DNA of 7,266 bases from Pseudomonadota bacterium (GTDB lineage: Bacteria; Pseudomonadota; Alphaproteobacteria; Rhizobiales; Hyphomicrobiaceae): positions 1 to 7,266 of the forward strand of contig JAEZBZ010000054.1 in the NCBI GenBank assembly GCA_023412745.1, given 5' to 3'. Shown here in pieces: positions 1 through 6,537 of the stretch. A program made the position numbers and the translations under genes. Position 1 is the stretch's first letter, and every line of letters begins with the position of its first letter. The notes under the pieces were generated by a model. It searched no databases. It was not told the origin of the DNA and was given only the letters and a program-made list of their open reading frames with translations.

Positions 1-31
1 CAGCATGGTGCATCGCAACATTCGGCACGCC

Positions 32-65
32 CTGTCATCGGCGATTCACGCAACGCCCCTAGATT
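32..65 (+). promoter_or_regulatory. Candidate Pho box plus -10 element upstream of phoX
   Basis: A perfect CTGTCAT heptamer lies at 32-38. A second repeat, GATTCAC, lies at 43-49 and matches the CTGTCAC form at its last four bases. The two are separated by 4 bases, giving the 11-base period expected of the PhoB-binding direct repeat. A -10-like TAGATT (4 of 6 to TATAAT) lies at 60-65, ten bases after the box. This is the known geometry of PhoB-activated promoters, in which the box replaces the -35. It would start transcription near 72, about 27 bases ahead of the phosphatase start codon. The downstream gene, a phosphatase, is exactly what PhoB would control. The second half-site is weak. Confidence 0.6.
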
Positions 66-98
66 CCGCTCCACCGTTTCCCAGTCCTGGAGATCGAG

Positions 99-2086
99 AT
101 GACCGAGCGTAGCCATCTGCCGCTTTCCGCCCAGTACGAAGAGGCCGAAAACGCGGGCTCCAACGCCAGTGCCAACCCCACAATGGGCGATGTGATCGCA
201 GCCCGTTACAGCCGGCGCGACCTCATGGGCGGCGCCCTGGCGGTGTCCGCGATATCGACTGTTCTTGCCCCGCTGACCGCCATGGTGAGCCGCGAAGCCG
301 AGGCCGCAACCAACACCACGCCGAACTTCAATTTCAAGGAAGTGGCGGCCGGGTCCGACCCGCACCATTACATGGCCGAAGGCTACGACGCCGATGTGCT
401 GATCCGCTGGGGTGACAATGTACTGGCCGATGCACCGGACTTCGATCCGCAGAAGCAGTCCGGCGAAGCCCAGGCGCGCCAGTTCGGCTATAACAACGAC
501 TACCTCGGCTACATCCCGATCGACGGCCGCTCGGATCACGGCCTGCTCGTCGTAAACCACGAATACACCAACGAAGAGCTGATGTTTCCCAGCGTCGGCC
601 GCCAGGACACCAAGGAAGCCGGCTTCAAGGGCATCACACGCGACCTCGTCGACATCGAGATGATGGCGCACGGCGGCGCGGTGCTCGAAATCAAGCGCAC
701 CGATGGCAAATGGGCCGTCGTGCCGGATTCCAAGTACGCGCGCCGCATCACCGCTGAAACCGAGATGCGTGCCTCCGGTCCGGCTGCCGGTCACGCGAAA
801 ATGCGCACCAACGCCGATCCGAGCGGCACGCGTATCAAGGGCATGCTGAACAACTGCGCCGGCGCCACCACGCCCTGGGGCACGTGGCTGACCTGCGAGG
901 AGAACTTCAACGGCTATTTCTGGAACAAGGCCGCTGCCGCCGCCGGTCCCGACGCCGCTGCCCAGAAGCGCTACGGCACGCCGGGCGAGTGGTACAACTG
1001 GGGCCAGTTCCACGACCGCTTCGACTACGGCAAGGAGCCCAACAAGGCTAACCGCTTCGGCTGGGTGGTCGAGATCGATCCGTTCGATCCCAATTCCACG
1101 CCGGTGAAGCGCACCGCCATGGGCCGCTTCAAGCACGAAGGCGCCGCCAACATCGTCAACAAGGACGGCCGCTTCGTCGTCTACAGGGTGACGACGAACG
1201 CTTCGACTACGTCTACAAGTTCGTCACCGCCGGAACCATCGACCGCGCCAACCCTACCAACAACCGCCACCTGCTCGACAGCGGCACGCTTTACGTCGCC
1301 CGCTATGACCCCGACGGCACGGGCAAATGGCTGCCTTTGATCCACGGCCAGGGCGAACTGACTGCCGAGAACGGCTTCAACGACCAGGGCGATGTGGTGA
1401 TCCATGTTCGTCAGGCGGCCGACCTGCTCGGCGCCACCAAGATGGACCGGCCGGAGGACGTCGAGGCAAACCCGAAGACCAACAAGGTTTACGTCATGCT
1501 GACCAACAACACTCGGCGCAAGGGCGACCAGGTCGATCCGGCCAACCCACGCGCCAACAACCGGTTCGGGCACATCGTGGAAATGCTGCCCGAGGGCGGC
1601 GATCACGCCTCGTCCAAGTTCACCTGGGAGATTCTGGTGAAGTGCGGCGATCCTGCCATCGCCGACGTCGGCGCCACCTTCCATCCCTCCACCAGCAAGG
1701 ACGGCTGGTTCGGCATGCCCGACAACTGCGCCATCGACGCCGACGGCCGCCTGTGGGTCGCGACCGACGGCAATTCGCCATCGAAGACGGGCCGTGCGGA
1801 TGGCGTATGGGCCATGGAAACGGAAGGCGCGGCGCGCGGGACCTCGAAGCTGTTCTTCCGTTGCCCGAACGGCGCCGAACTTTGCGGGCCGGAATTCACG
1901 CCGGACATGGAGACCTTCTTCGTCGCCATCCAGCATCCTGGCGAGGCGGATGAGGACGATGTCAAGGCCGCTCCGGCGACCTTCGAAAACCCGTCAACTC
2001 GCTGGCCGGATTTCAAGGACAGCATGCCACCACGTCCCTCCGTTGTCGCCATCACCAAGCGCGGCGGCGGCAAGATCGCGGTCTGA
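99..2086 (+). pseudogene. phoX: PhoX-family Tat-exported alkaline phosphatase, interrupted by a -1 frameshift
   Basis: PhoX enzymes are periplasmic or extracellular Ca/Fe-dependent phosphatases that release phosphate from phosphomonoesters. The start at 99 has GGAG six bases upstream. The first frame shows a long polar N-terminus, a twin-arginine signal (SRRDLM, residues 38-43), a hydrophobic stretch and a likely cleavage near residue 69. Family motifs follow: NHEY (153-156), NNCAGATTPWGT with Cys253, TCEEN (266-269) and GRFKHEGA (342-349). After Tyr362 (1182-1184) the reading continues perfectly in the +2 frame from 1187, starting GDDERFDYVYKF. It then shows KMDRPEDVE (about 448-456), DNCAIDADGRLW (about 542) and AIQHPGE (about 610-616), and stops with TGA at 2084-2086. 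Restoring one base, for example AGCGGT instead of AGGGT, gives about 662 residues, a normal length for the family. As written, translation ends at 1340 without the C-terminal metal- and phosphate-binding part. Both halves keep intact family motifs, so the lesion is recent or a sequencing error. Confidence 0.9.
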
Positions 2087-2109
2087 CGGCCTGCGATTGA
2101 CAAAGCTCA

Positions 2110-2130
2110 TCCCGGGCCTCGTGCCTGGGA
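2110..2130 (+). terminator. Hairpin downstream of phoX
   Basis: The arms TCCCGGGC (2110-2117) and GCCTGGGA (2123-2130) pair over 8 positions with one G-T wobble and a five-base loop. The structure starts 23 bases after the phoX stop and lies between phoX and the convergent small gene. No T run follows on either strand, so it is not a textbook intrinsic terminator. It could instead be a dispersed CCCGGG-type palindromic repeat of the kind common between genes in alphaproteobacteria. A weaker 5-base inverted repeat (CGGCT 2176-2180, AGCCG 2189-2193) lies just beyond. Confidence 0.45.
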
Positions 2131-2215
2131 GTCAGCCTATCGGCGAACACCGCAACGGGCTGTGGGTGAAACCGGCGGCTGCATTCCAAGCCGGCGGCGG
2201 GCGCACGCTTTGCAC

Positions 2216-2470
2216 TCAGAACGAGATTTTGCCCAGCCACCACAGATTGAGCAGCACCGTGCTGCCCGCGAACACCATGCCGAGCAGCATCAGACCGAAC
2301 AGATAGAACGCGAATTCGCCGCGGGTCGGCTTGGCGTCCAGCCGCTCCTGCAGCAGAAAGAGATCGCGCTCCAGCGTACCGATGCGCCGATGAAGGCCAT
2401 TCACTTCTCCAATCGCACGCCCCAGCAAAGCGTGAGGCCCGAGTGCGAAATCCTCATTCTGACCCGGCAT
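2216..2470 (-). CDS. Small hypothetical protein with coiled-coil-like segment and C-terminal membrane helix (84 aa)
   Basis: I do not recognise a named family. The protein begins with about 15 uncharged or mildly acidic residues. A helical stretch (about residues 15-50) follows, with heptad-like Leu/Ile spacing and alternating charge (for example RRIGTLERDLFLLQERLDAK). A single strongly hydrophobic segment runs from about 53 to 80 and is rich in F, L, M and W, ending LWWLGKISF. The likely topology is cytoplasmic helix then membrane anchor, without a signal peptide. The ATG at 2470 has a G-rich GGGGG tract about 7-11 bases upstream as a possible ribosome site, and the stop is TGA at 2216-2218. 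The hydrophobic segment makes this frame more credible than overlapping + strand frames. It is convergent with phoX and follows the RraA-like gene by 220 bases, probably as its own unit. Confidence 0.6.
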   Translation of the reverse strand: MPGQNEDFALGPHALLGRAIGEVNGLHRRIGTLERDLFLLQERLDAKPTRGEFAFYLFGLMLLGMVFAGSTVLLNLWWLGKISF

Positions 2471-2520
2471 GAGCTGCCCCCAAAGGTTAACCGTTCACGG
2501 AAAGCGCATCGCGTCCGATC

Positions 2521-2526
2521 TTTATA
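2521..2526 (-). promoter_or_regulatory. Possible -10 element for the small membrane-protein gene
   Basis: On the - strand this reads TATAAA (5 of 6 to the consensus), about 50 bases upstream of the ATG at 2470, in an AT-richer island of a GC-rich region. No convincing -35 is seen at 16-18 bases spacing. Hexamers there match the consensus at few positions, so the call rests on the -10 and its location only. The rest of 2471-2690 contains no gene that I can support. Confidence 0.25.
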
Positions 2527-2585
2527 CAGACCATCAGCCCTAATCATTCTGGAGACAAGCGGAATGGGTCCGTATGGTAATTCCC

Positions 2586-2602
2586 GCGTTGCAGCGCAAC
2601 GC
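2586..2602 (-). terminator. Strong hairpin downstream of the four-gene operon
   Basis: GCGTTGC (2586-2592) and GCAACGC (2596-2602) form a perfect 7-base inverted repeat around a 3-base loop. On the - strand transcript the stem extends by two G-U pairs and one C-G pair. It sits about 90 bases downstream of the RraA-like stop codon, where the operon should end, and upstream of the small gene's likely promoter. No U tract follows, so termination here would be factor-assisted, or the hairpin may protect the 3' end of the mRNA. Confidence 0.4.
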
Positions 2603-2690
2603 AAGCACCTCGCACCCACGGAGAATTGCTCACAGTCTCGCCGGGCAGTCCGCACTCCTGTCGAACTGCGCGGCGCATTCTGGCACAGCG

Positions 2691-3347
2691 CTAAAGGATT
2701 CCGTGACGCGCGAACACCTCGCCCAGCTTGTGCCCGGCCTTCAGCTCTTCCAGCGTATTGCGCTCACCACGGACTTTCTCGAAGGCGAGCTTGAGCACCT
2801 GCTCCTCGATCCGTTTCGGGATGACGACCACGCCGTCTGCATCGCCGAACACCAGATCGCCCGGCTCGACATGGACGCCCGCGCACACGATCGGCACGTC
2901 GATGGCCATAATGCGGCCGCGTCCCTTGGAATCGAGCGGCGCGATACCGCCATGGAACACGGGGAACTTCATCGCGCGGATCGCCTTCACGTCGCGCGTG
3001 CAACCATCCATCAGCGCGCCCGCCGCACCGCGCACCGTCGCGGCCGTCGACAGTAGCTCGCCCCAGGGTGCGACACGCGCCGGATTGGAGCAGGCAAACA
3101 CCGGAATTTCATCCGCGGCCAAGCTATCGACGAGTTCGATTTCCAGCTCATAAGGATTGGTCCCCGCCTCGTGGTGATAGACCTCCATGAATGCCGCCGT
3201 GCGCGCCCGCCCGACCATGACCAGGTCCTCGTCGAGCGGACGGATGCGCGAGGCGACCGCCTGATGCGTCGCGCCAACCGAGTCGAGACAGTCGGACAGA
3301 ACCGATGTGAACAGATGCTGCCGGATTTCCTGCAGGCTGTAGTGCAT
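2691..3347 (-). CDS. RraA-like protein / 4-hydroxy-4-methyl-2-oxoglutarate aldolase family (218 aa)
   Basis: This family includes HMG/CHA aldolases, which cleave 4-hydroxy-2-oxo acids to pyruvate and can decarboxylate oxaloacetate, and the RNase E regulator RraA. Family hallmarks are the N-terminal SDCLDSVG (18-25), WGELLSTAATVRGAAG (95-110), the metal/substrate motif DGCTRD (114-119, with Arg118-Asp119) and PGDLVFGDADGVVVIP (162-177). The length is normal. The ATG at 3347 is chosen because GGGAGG lies seven bases upstream and the family N-terminus begins here. An in-frame extension to 3527 would overlap the preceding gene and has no family character. The stop is TAG. As remembered, the active aldolase signature is D-X20-R-D-X2-E/D. 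Here those positions are Glu97, Arg118-Asp119 and Ala122, so classical HMG aldolase activity is uncertain. It is the last gene of the operon, 53 bases after the dehydrogenase. Confidence 0.88.
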   Translation of the reverse strand: MHYSLQEIRQHLFTSVLSDCLDSVGATHQAVASRIRPLDEDLVMVGRARTAAFMEVYHHEAGTNPYELEIELVDSLAADEIPVFACSNPARVAPWGELLSTAATVRGAAGALMDGCTRDVKAIRAMKFPVFHGGIAPLDSKGRGRIMAIDVPIVCAGVHVEPGDLVFGDADGVVVIPKRIEEQVLKLAFEKVRGERNTLEELKAGHKLGEVFARHGIL

Positions 3348-3400
3348 TTCAGAACCTCCCCTTGGAATCTTATTGTTATGTTGTGTAGGCTTTTCGGACC

Positions 3401-4402
3401 TCAGCCCGGACGCTTTTCCCACGCAGCCGGATCGACCAGATGCTGCGGCTTGCGGCCGTTCAAGGCATCGACGATCGAGGTCAGCGCCGTCGTCGCGATA
3501 TCCTCGAAGCACTCGTCGGTCCAGCACAGCGCGTGCGGCGTGATGATGGTGTTCTTCATGCCGAGCAGCGGACTGTCCGGCGAAATCGGCTCGACCTCAG
3601 TGACGTCCAGCCCGGCTCCCGCGATCTTGTTGGTCTGGAGCGCTTCGACGAGCGCCGCCTCGTCATGGATCGGGCCACGGCCGACGTTGATGAAATAGGC
3701 CGACGGCTTCATCAGATCGAAGGCGCGGGCATTGATCAGATGCCGCGTCTGCGGCGTCAGCAGGCAGCACACCACGACGAAGTCCGACTGGTTCATCACC
3801 TCATCGAAGGTCAGCAGTTCGCCACCCGCCGCCGCGACGGTCTCTTCCGGAACAAACGGGTCCGCCGCGATGACGCGCCCGAAGAACGGCTTCGCCAGCC
3901 GCATGATCTCCTGGCCAATGCTGCCCGCACCAACCACACCGATGGTGCGCGAGGTTAGCCCCTGGCCCATGAAGTTGTTGCGGTCGTTCCAGCGACCGCT
4001 GCGGACCAGTTCGTCCTTGTCGAACAACCGGCCCGCCAGCGCGAACAGCAGCGTCAGCGTCGCCACCGCCACCGGACGGCGCACCGCAATCGGCGTATTA
4101 GTGACCAGCACGTTATTTTCGGTGCACGCCGCCACATCGACGGAGTCGTAGCCGACGCCATTGCGGGCGATGATCTTGATCCGGCGATCCGGCCCCGAGA
4201 CAGATGCCTTCGTCACACGGGTGAGGTTGACGTGCAGCGCGTCATACTGCGCCGCGATCTCAGGGCTGAGTTCGGCGTGATCACCCTTGATCCACTCCCA
4301 TTCGATGCCGGGCTGATCGAGCACGGTCAGCGGCGCTTGCCCGAACGTCGGCTCGCCTTTGGAGTCCAGCAGATCGCTGAAAATGCCAACCTTGAACGTC
4401 AT
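3401..4402 (-). CDS. D-isomer-specific 2-hydroxyacid dehydrogenase, NAD-binding (333 aa)
   Basis: It is predicted to interconvert a 2-oxo acid and a D-2-hydroxy acid with NAD(H) in the cytosol. The N-terminal catalytic half is followed by NGVGYDSVDV (81-90) and TNTP (101-104). The Rossmann motif GVVGAGSIG (155-163) comes next, with Asp181 at the end of the second strand, suggesting NAD rather than NADP. The catalytic triad is complete: Arg242 in NVGRG, Glu271 in EVEP and His290 in TPH. Length is typical. The segment after TNTP reads RRPVAVAT, where the usual family pattern is closer to AVAE, marking a distinct subgroup. The start at 4402 has GGAG upstream, and its ATG overlaps the aldolase TGA as ATGA, implying translational coupling. 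A longer frame to 4657 is only the aldolase gene read out of frame. The substrate cannot be read from sequence; glycerate/hydroxypyruvate, phosphoglycerate or a novel acid are possible. Confidence 0.9.
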   Translation of the reverse strand: MTFKVGIFSDLLDSKGEPTFGQAPLTVLDQPGIEWEWIKGDHAELSPEIAAQYDALHVNLTRVTKASVSGPDRRIKIIARNGVGYDSVDVAACTENNVLVTNTPIAVRRPVAVATLTLLFALAGRLFDKDELVRSGRWNDRNNFMGQGLTSRTIGVVGAGSIGQEIMRLAKPFFGRVIAADPFVPEETVAAAGGELLTFDEVMNQSDFVVVCCLLTPQTRHLINARAFDLMKPSAYFINVGRGPIHDEAALVEALQTNKIAGAGLDVTEVEPISPDSPLLGMKNTIITPHALCWTDECFEDIATTALTSIVDALNGRKPQHLVDPAAWEKRPG

Positions 4403-5172
4403 GCCTTGTCTCCGATCGAATCGAGGACCGACCTCACGCCGGCCATCAGCAGGCCGTGGTCGGTGCCGGCCGCCATCATGTTGAAGCCGTGCGCCTTGTA
4501 CTGCTTGGCCCACGTCGCATCGGTGGGCATGAAGCCGAGGCCCTTCTTGTTGGCGCGGCCCGCCTTCACGATGCGCTTGATGGCGTCCAGGTACTTCGGG
4601 TTGTCGAATTGCCCTGGGATGCCGAGGAAATTGGTCAGGTCGAAATGGCCGACCCACAGCACATCGATGCCATCGACGGCGGCGATCTCTTCGACAGCTT
4701 CCAGCCCGCGCTCGGTCTCGATCTGGGCAATGACCAAATTGCGCGCGTTGGCGGCTTTGATCTTGTCGGCAGGCGCGCCGGGCTCGTAATCATCATGCGG
4801 AAAACCGAACGCGGCACCACGGCGGCCGACCGGGGGATACCGTGTTGCCTCCGCGATAGTCCGCGCCTGCTCTACGCTCTCGACCATCGGGATCATGACG
4901 CCCTGGGCGCCGACATCCAAAGCGCGGGCCAGAAAGTGATATTCGCCGCGCGGCACACGCACCATCGGCGCGATGCCGGTGCCACGGCAGGCCGCGACCT
5001 GGGTTTTCAGCGTTTCCATGCCCATGCCGGCATGCTCCATGTCGTAGAGCACGAACTCGCACCCAGCGAGTTTTAAAACCTGCGCGATACCCGGCGAAAA
5101 AAACTCGAACACCATGGCGCCGAGCACCTGGTCGCCCTGCATGGCGCGCTCGCGCAGCGACTTTCCTGTCAT
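4399..5172 (-). CDS. HpcH/HpaI-family class II pyruvate aldolase (257 aa)
   Basis: Members cleave 4-hydroxy-2-oxo acids (such as 2,4-dihydroxyhept-2-enedioate or 2-dehydro-3-deoxyglucarate) to pyruvate and an aldehyde, using a divalent metal. The TIM-barrel family pattern is complete: DMEH with His47 as catalytic base, PMVRVPRGE with Arg72, the metal ligand Glu152 in QIETERGLE, and Asp178 in VGHFDLTNFLG. These align with HpaI His45, Arg70, Glu149 and Asp175. The usual GP before the last Asp is GH here, a small deviation near the metal site. Length is normal. The ATG at 5172 is preceded by GAGGGA about eight bases upstream. It heads a tight three-gene set (aldolase, dehydrogenase, RraA-like) behind a 166-base leader. 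The aldehyde partner is unknown; tartronate semialdehyde or succinate semialdehyde type products are family precedents. Confidence 0.92.
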   Translation of the reverse strand: MTGKSLRERAMQGDQVLGAMVFEFFSPGIAQVLKLAGCEFVLYDMEHAGMGMETLKTQVAACRGTGIAPMVRVPRGEYHFLARALDVGAQGVMIPMVESVEQARTIAEATRYPPVGRRGAAFGFPHDDYEPGAPADKIKAANARNLVIAQIETERGLEAVEEIAAVDGIDVLWVGHFDLTNFLGIPGQFDNPKYLDAIKRIVKAGRANKKGLGFMPTDATWAKQYKAHGFNMMAAGTDHGLLMAGVRSVLDSIGDKA

Positions 5173-5195
5173 GTTTCCGTCCCTCGGTTATCTTT

Positions 5196-5206
5196 AAGCA
5201 TTGCTT
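5196..5206. promoter_or_regulatory. Short palindrome, possible operator
   Basis: AAGCA (5196-5200) and TGCTT (5202-5206) form a perfect inverted repeat around one base, 24-34 bases ahead of the aldolase start codon. It lies between the larger inverted repeat at 5232-5248 and the ribosome site. Such short symmetric sites can bind GntR- or LysR-type regulators, but no regulator gene is in the window. Arms this short occur by chance, so confidence is low. Confidence 0.25.
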
Positions 5207-5231
5207 GAGGCGCGAAACGAGCCGCACCCGT

Positions 5232-5248
5232 TGGCAGCATTACTGCCA
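5232..5248 (-). promoter_or_regulatory. Inverted repeat with sigma-54-like spacing in the aldolase leader
   Basis: TGGCAG (5232-5237 on +) and CTGCCA (5243-5248) form a perfect 6-base inverted repeat with a 5-base centre, inside the 166-base gap between the binding-protein and aldolase genes. Read on the - strand it is TGGCA, seven bases, TGC. GG and GC are 12 positions apart, as in the -24/-12 element TGGCAC-N5-TTGC, and a C precedes the TGG as preferred. It could therefore be a sigma-54 promoter starting near 5221, a repressor operator, or an RNA hairpin in the leader. Because it is palindromic, the sigma-54 match occurs on both strands, which weakens that reading. The gap otherwise holds no supported gene. 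Confidence 0.35.
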
Positions 5249-5338
5249 GAGAATTTGCAATAACGCATCCTCCTGACAATCACAGCAGATGTGCGACGCC
5301 GGGCGGCATGGTTGTGAAGAGCGGATCGAATGGACGGC

Positions 5339-6424
5339 TCAGCGCCCCAGGCGCTCCGACATCATCGTGTCGTAATCGAGTTCGGCGATACGCCAATAGG
5401 CCATAGCCTCGGCCCGGAAGGCGTTATGGGATGCCAGCGTCGACTTGAAGAGCGAATTGGTTGCCGACAGCTCGGCGTAATACGCCTCGGCGCTCTGCCA
5501 GCAGGCATCCAGAACCGGCTTGGGGAACGCCCGCAGCATCACGCCCTGCGCAACCAGCCGCTTCAGCGCCGCTGGATTGCCGCGATCATATTGGGCCAGC
5601 ATCCAGGCATTGGCCGCCTCTCCCGCCGTTTCCAGCGCTGCCTGATAGGAGGCGGGCAAGGCCGCCCAGGCCTTCAGATGGACCACCAGGTGCAGCATGG
5701 CGCCGCCCTCCCACCAGCCGGGGTGGTAGTAATACTTGGCAACCTTGAACAGCCCGAGTTTCTCGTCGTCAGCCGGTCCGACGAACTCCGCCGCGTCGAT
5801 CGTACCCTTTTCCAGGGCAGCGGGAACCTCGCCTGGCGGCAGCGTGATTTTCTCGACGCCGAGCCGCGCCAGGATATCGCCGCCCATGCCACCGATGCGG
5901 AACTTTAGGCCCTTCAGATCGTCAACAGAGGCGATCTCCTTACGGAACCAGCCGCCCATCTGGGTTCCCGAATTTCCCATCACAAGCGCGGTGCAGTTGA
6001 ATTTTTCCAGTTCTTTGGTGATGATCTCCCTGCCGCCCCCAGTTAGCCACCAGGAGTGCTGATGGCGCGCATTGAGACCAAACGGAATGCCGGTGCCGAA
6101 GGCGAATGTCGGTTGCTTGTCCGCGAGGGCATACAAGGGAGCCTGAGCGCATTCGACTGCGCCCGTCGTGACCGCCGTGATCGGATTTCGACCGACCTCC
6201 GCCGAGCCCGCCGGAAAGATCTGGATTCTAAACCTGCCGTCGGTCAGTGCCGCGACGGAGTGCGCCATGTGATTGGCGGCACCCATGATAACCTCGGCGG
6301 ATCTGGGAAAGACGGACGCGAGGCGCCATGTAATGTTGGGGGTCGATTGAGCAATCGCCGGCTTGGCCAGTCCGGCCCCGATCGCGGATGCTGCGCCGGC
6401 AGTGAGAAAGACGCGCCGTTTCAT
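5339..6424 (-). CDS. TRAP transporter substrate-binding protein, DctP family, TakP-like (361 aa)
   Basis: This is the periplasmic solute receptor of a TRAP transporter, which would hand an organic acid to a DctQ/DctM membrane complex. The N-terminus MKRRVFLTAG has a Tat-like RR-x-FL motif, a hydrophobic core and a likely cleavage after AIA (about residue 25). The body resembles Rhodobacter TakP, a 2-oxo-acid binder. It shows GTQMGGWFRKE (153-163), GLKFRIGG (172-179) with Arg176 as the carboxylate-binding residue, PAALEKGTIDAAEFVGP (201-217) and YYYHPGWWEGG (231-241). Gln155, Arg176 and Glu213 match the TakP ligand and sodium contacts as I remember them. The position after Glu213 is Phe214, where TakP has Trp. 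The ATG at 6424 has AGAGGT upstream. No membrane subunits are in the window. It probably heads the - strand operon, with 166 bases before the aldolase. Confidence 0.92.
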   Translation of the reverse strand: MKRRVFLTAGAASAIGAGLAKPAIAQSTPNITWRLASVFPRSAEVIMGAANHMAHSVAALTDGRFRIQIFPAGSAEVGRNPITAVTTGAVECAQAPLYALADKQPTFAFGTGIPFGLNARHQHSWWLTGGGREIITKELEKFNCTALVMGNSGTQMGGWFRKEIASVDDLKGLKFRIGGMGGDILARLGVEKITLPPGEVPAALEKGTIDAAEFVGPADDEKLGLFKVAKYYYHPGWWEGGAMLHLVVHLKAWAALPASYQAALETAGEAANAWMLAQYDRGNPAALKRLVAQGVMLRAFPKPVLDACWQSAEAYYAELSATNSLFKSTLASHNAFRAEAMAYWRIAELDYDTMMSERLGR

Positions 6425-6537
6425 GAACTGACCTCTGGCCTGACCTCGAACACGTTCGGGCGCTCACTATAGAAACGGATCGCACGCCTCGCCAGAACGG
6501 CAGCGTGCGAAACCCAGGGATAGATGAGGTGAACGAG
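6425..6537. promoter_or_regulatory. Divergent promoter region between the TRAP receptor gene and the DinB-like gene
   Basis: This 113-base gap must hold promoters for both directions. On the - strand TATAGT (6466-6471, 5 of 6) has TGGCGA (3 of 6) 17 bases upstream, predicting a start near 6459. On the + strand the overlapping TATAGA (6468-6473) is a possible -10 with a poor -35. An inverted repeat CGAAC-AC-GTTCG (6447-6458) lies at the predicted - strand start and could be an operator. TGACCTC occurs twice, at 6429-6435 and 6441-6447. On the - strand this is GAGGTCA, the copy nearer the gene serving as ribosome site. Confidence 0.4.

Noticed and set aside
1181..1936. 251-codon open frame on the - strand inside phoX
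   Set aside because: It lies opposite the conserved PhoX C-terminal half and has low-complexity composition typical of an antisense shadow in GC-rich DNA.
2176..2193. Inverted repeat CGGCT / AGCCG near the convergent gene ends
   Set aside because: It has only five pairs with an eight-base loop and no T run; expected by chance in GC-rich DNA.
2162..2794. 210-codon open frame on the + strand
   Set aside because: It overlaps the small membrane protein, an intergenic region and the end of the RraA-like gene. It has no domain character and no good ribosome site.
3348..3527. N-terminal extension of the RraA-like gene
   Set aside because: The added residues are unrelated to the family and overlap the dehydrogenase gene, while GGGAGG is correctly placed for the start at 3347.
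4403..4657. N-terminal extension of the dehydrogenase gene
   Set aside because: It is the aldolase gene read in another frame; the family N-terminus and a ribosome site start at 4402.
6505..6537. GTG start for the DinB-like gene
   Set aside because: The 11 extra residues are not part of the fold, and the better ribosome site AGGTGA serves the ATG at 6538.
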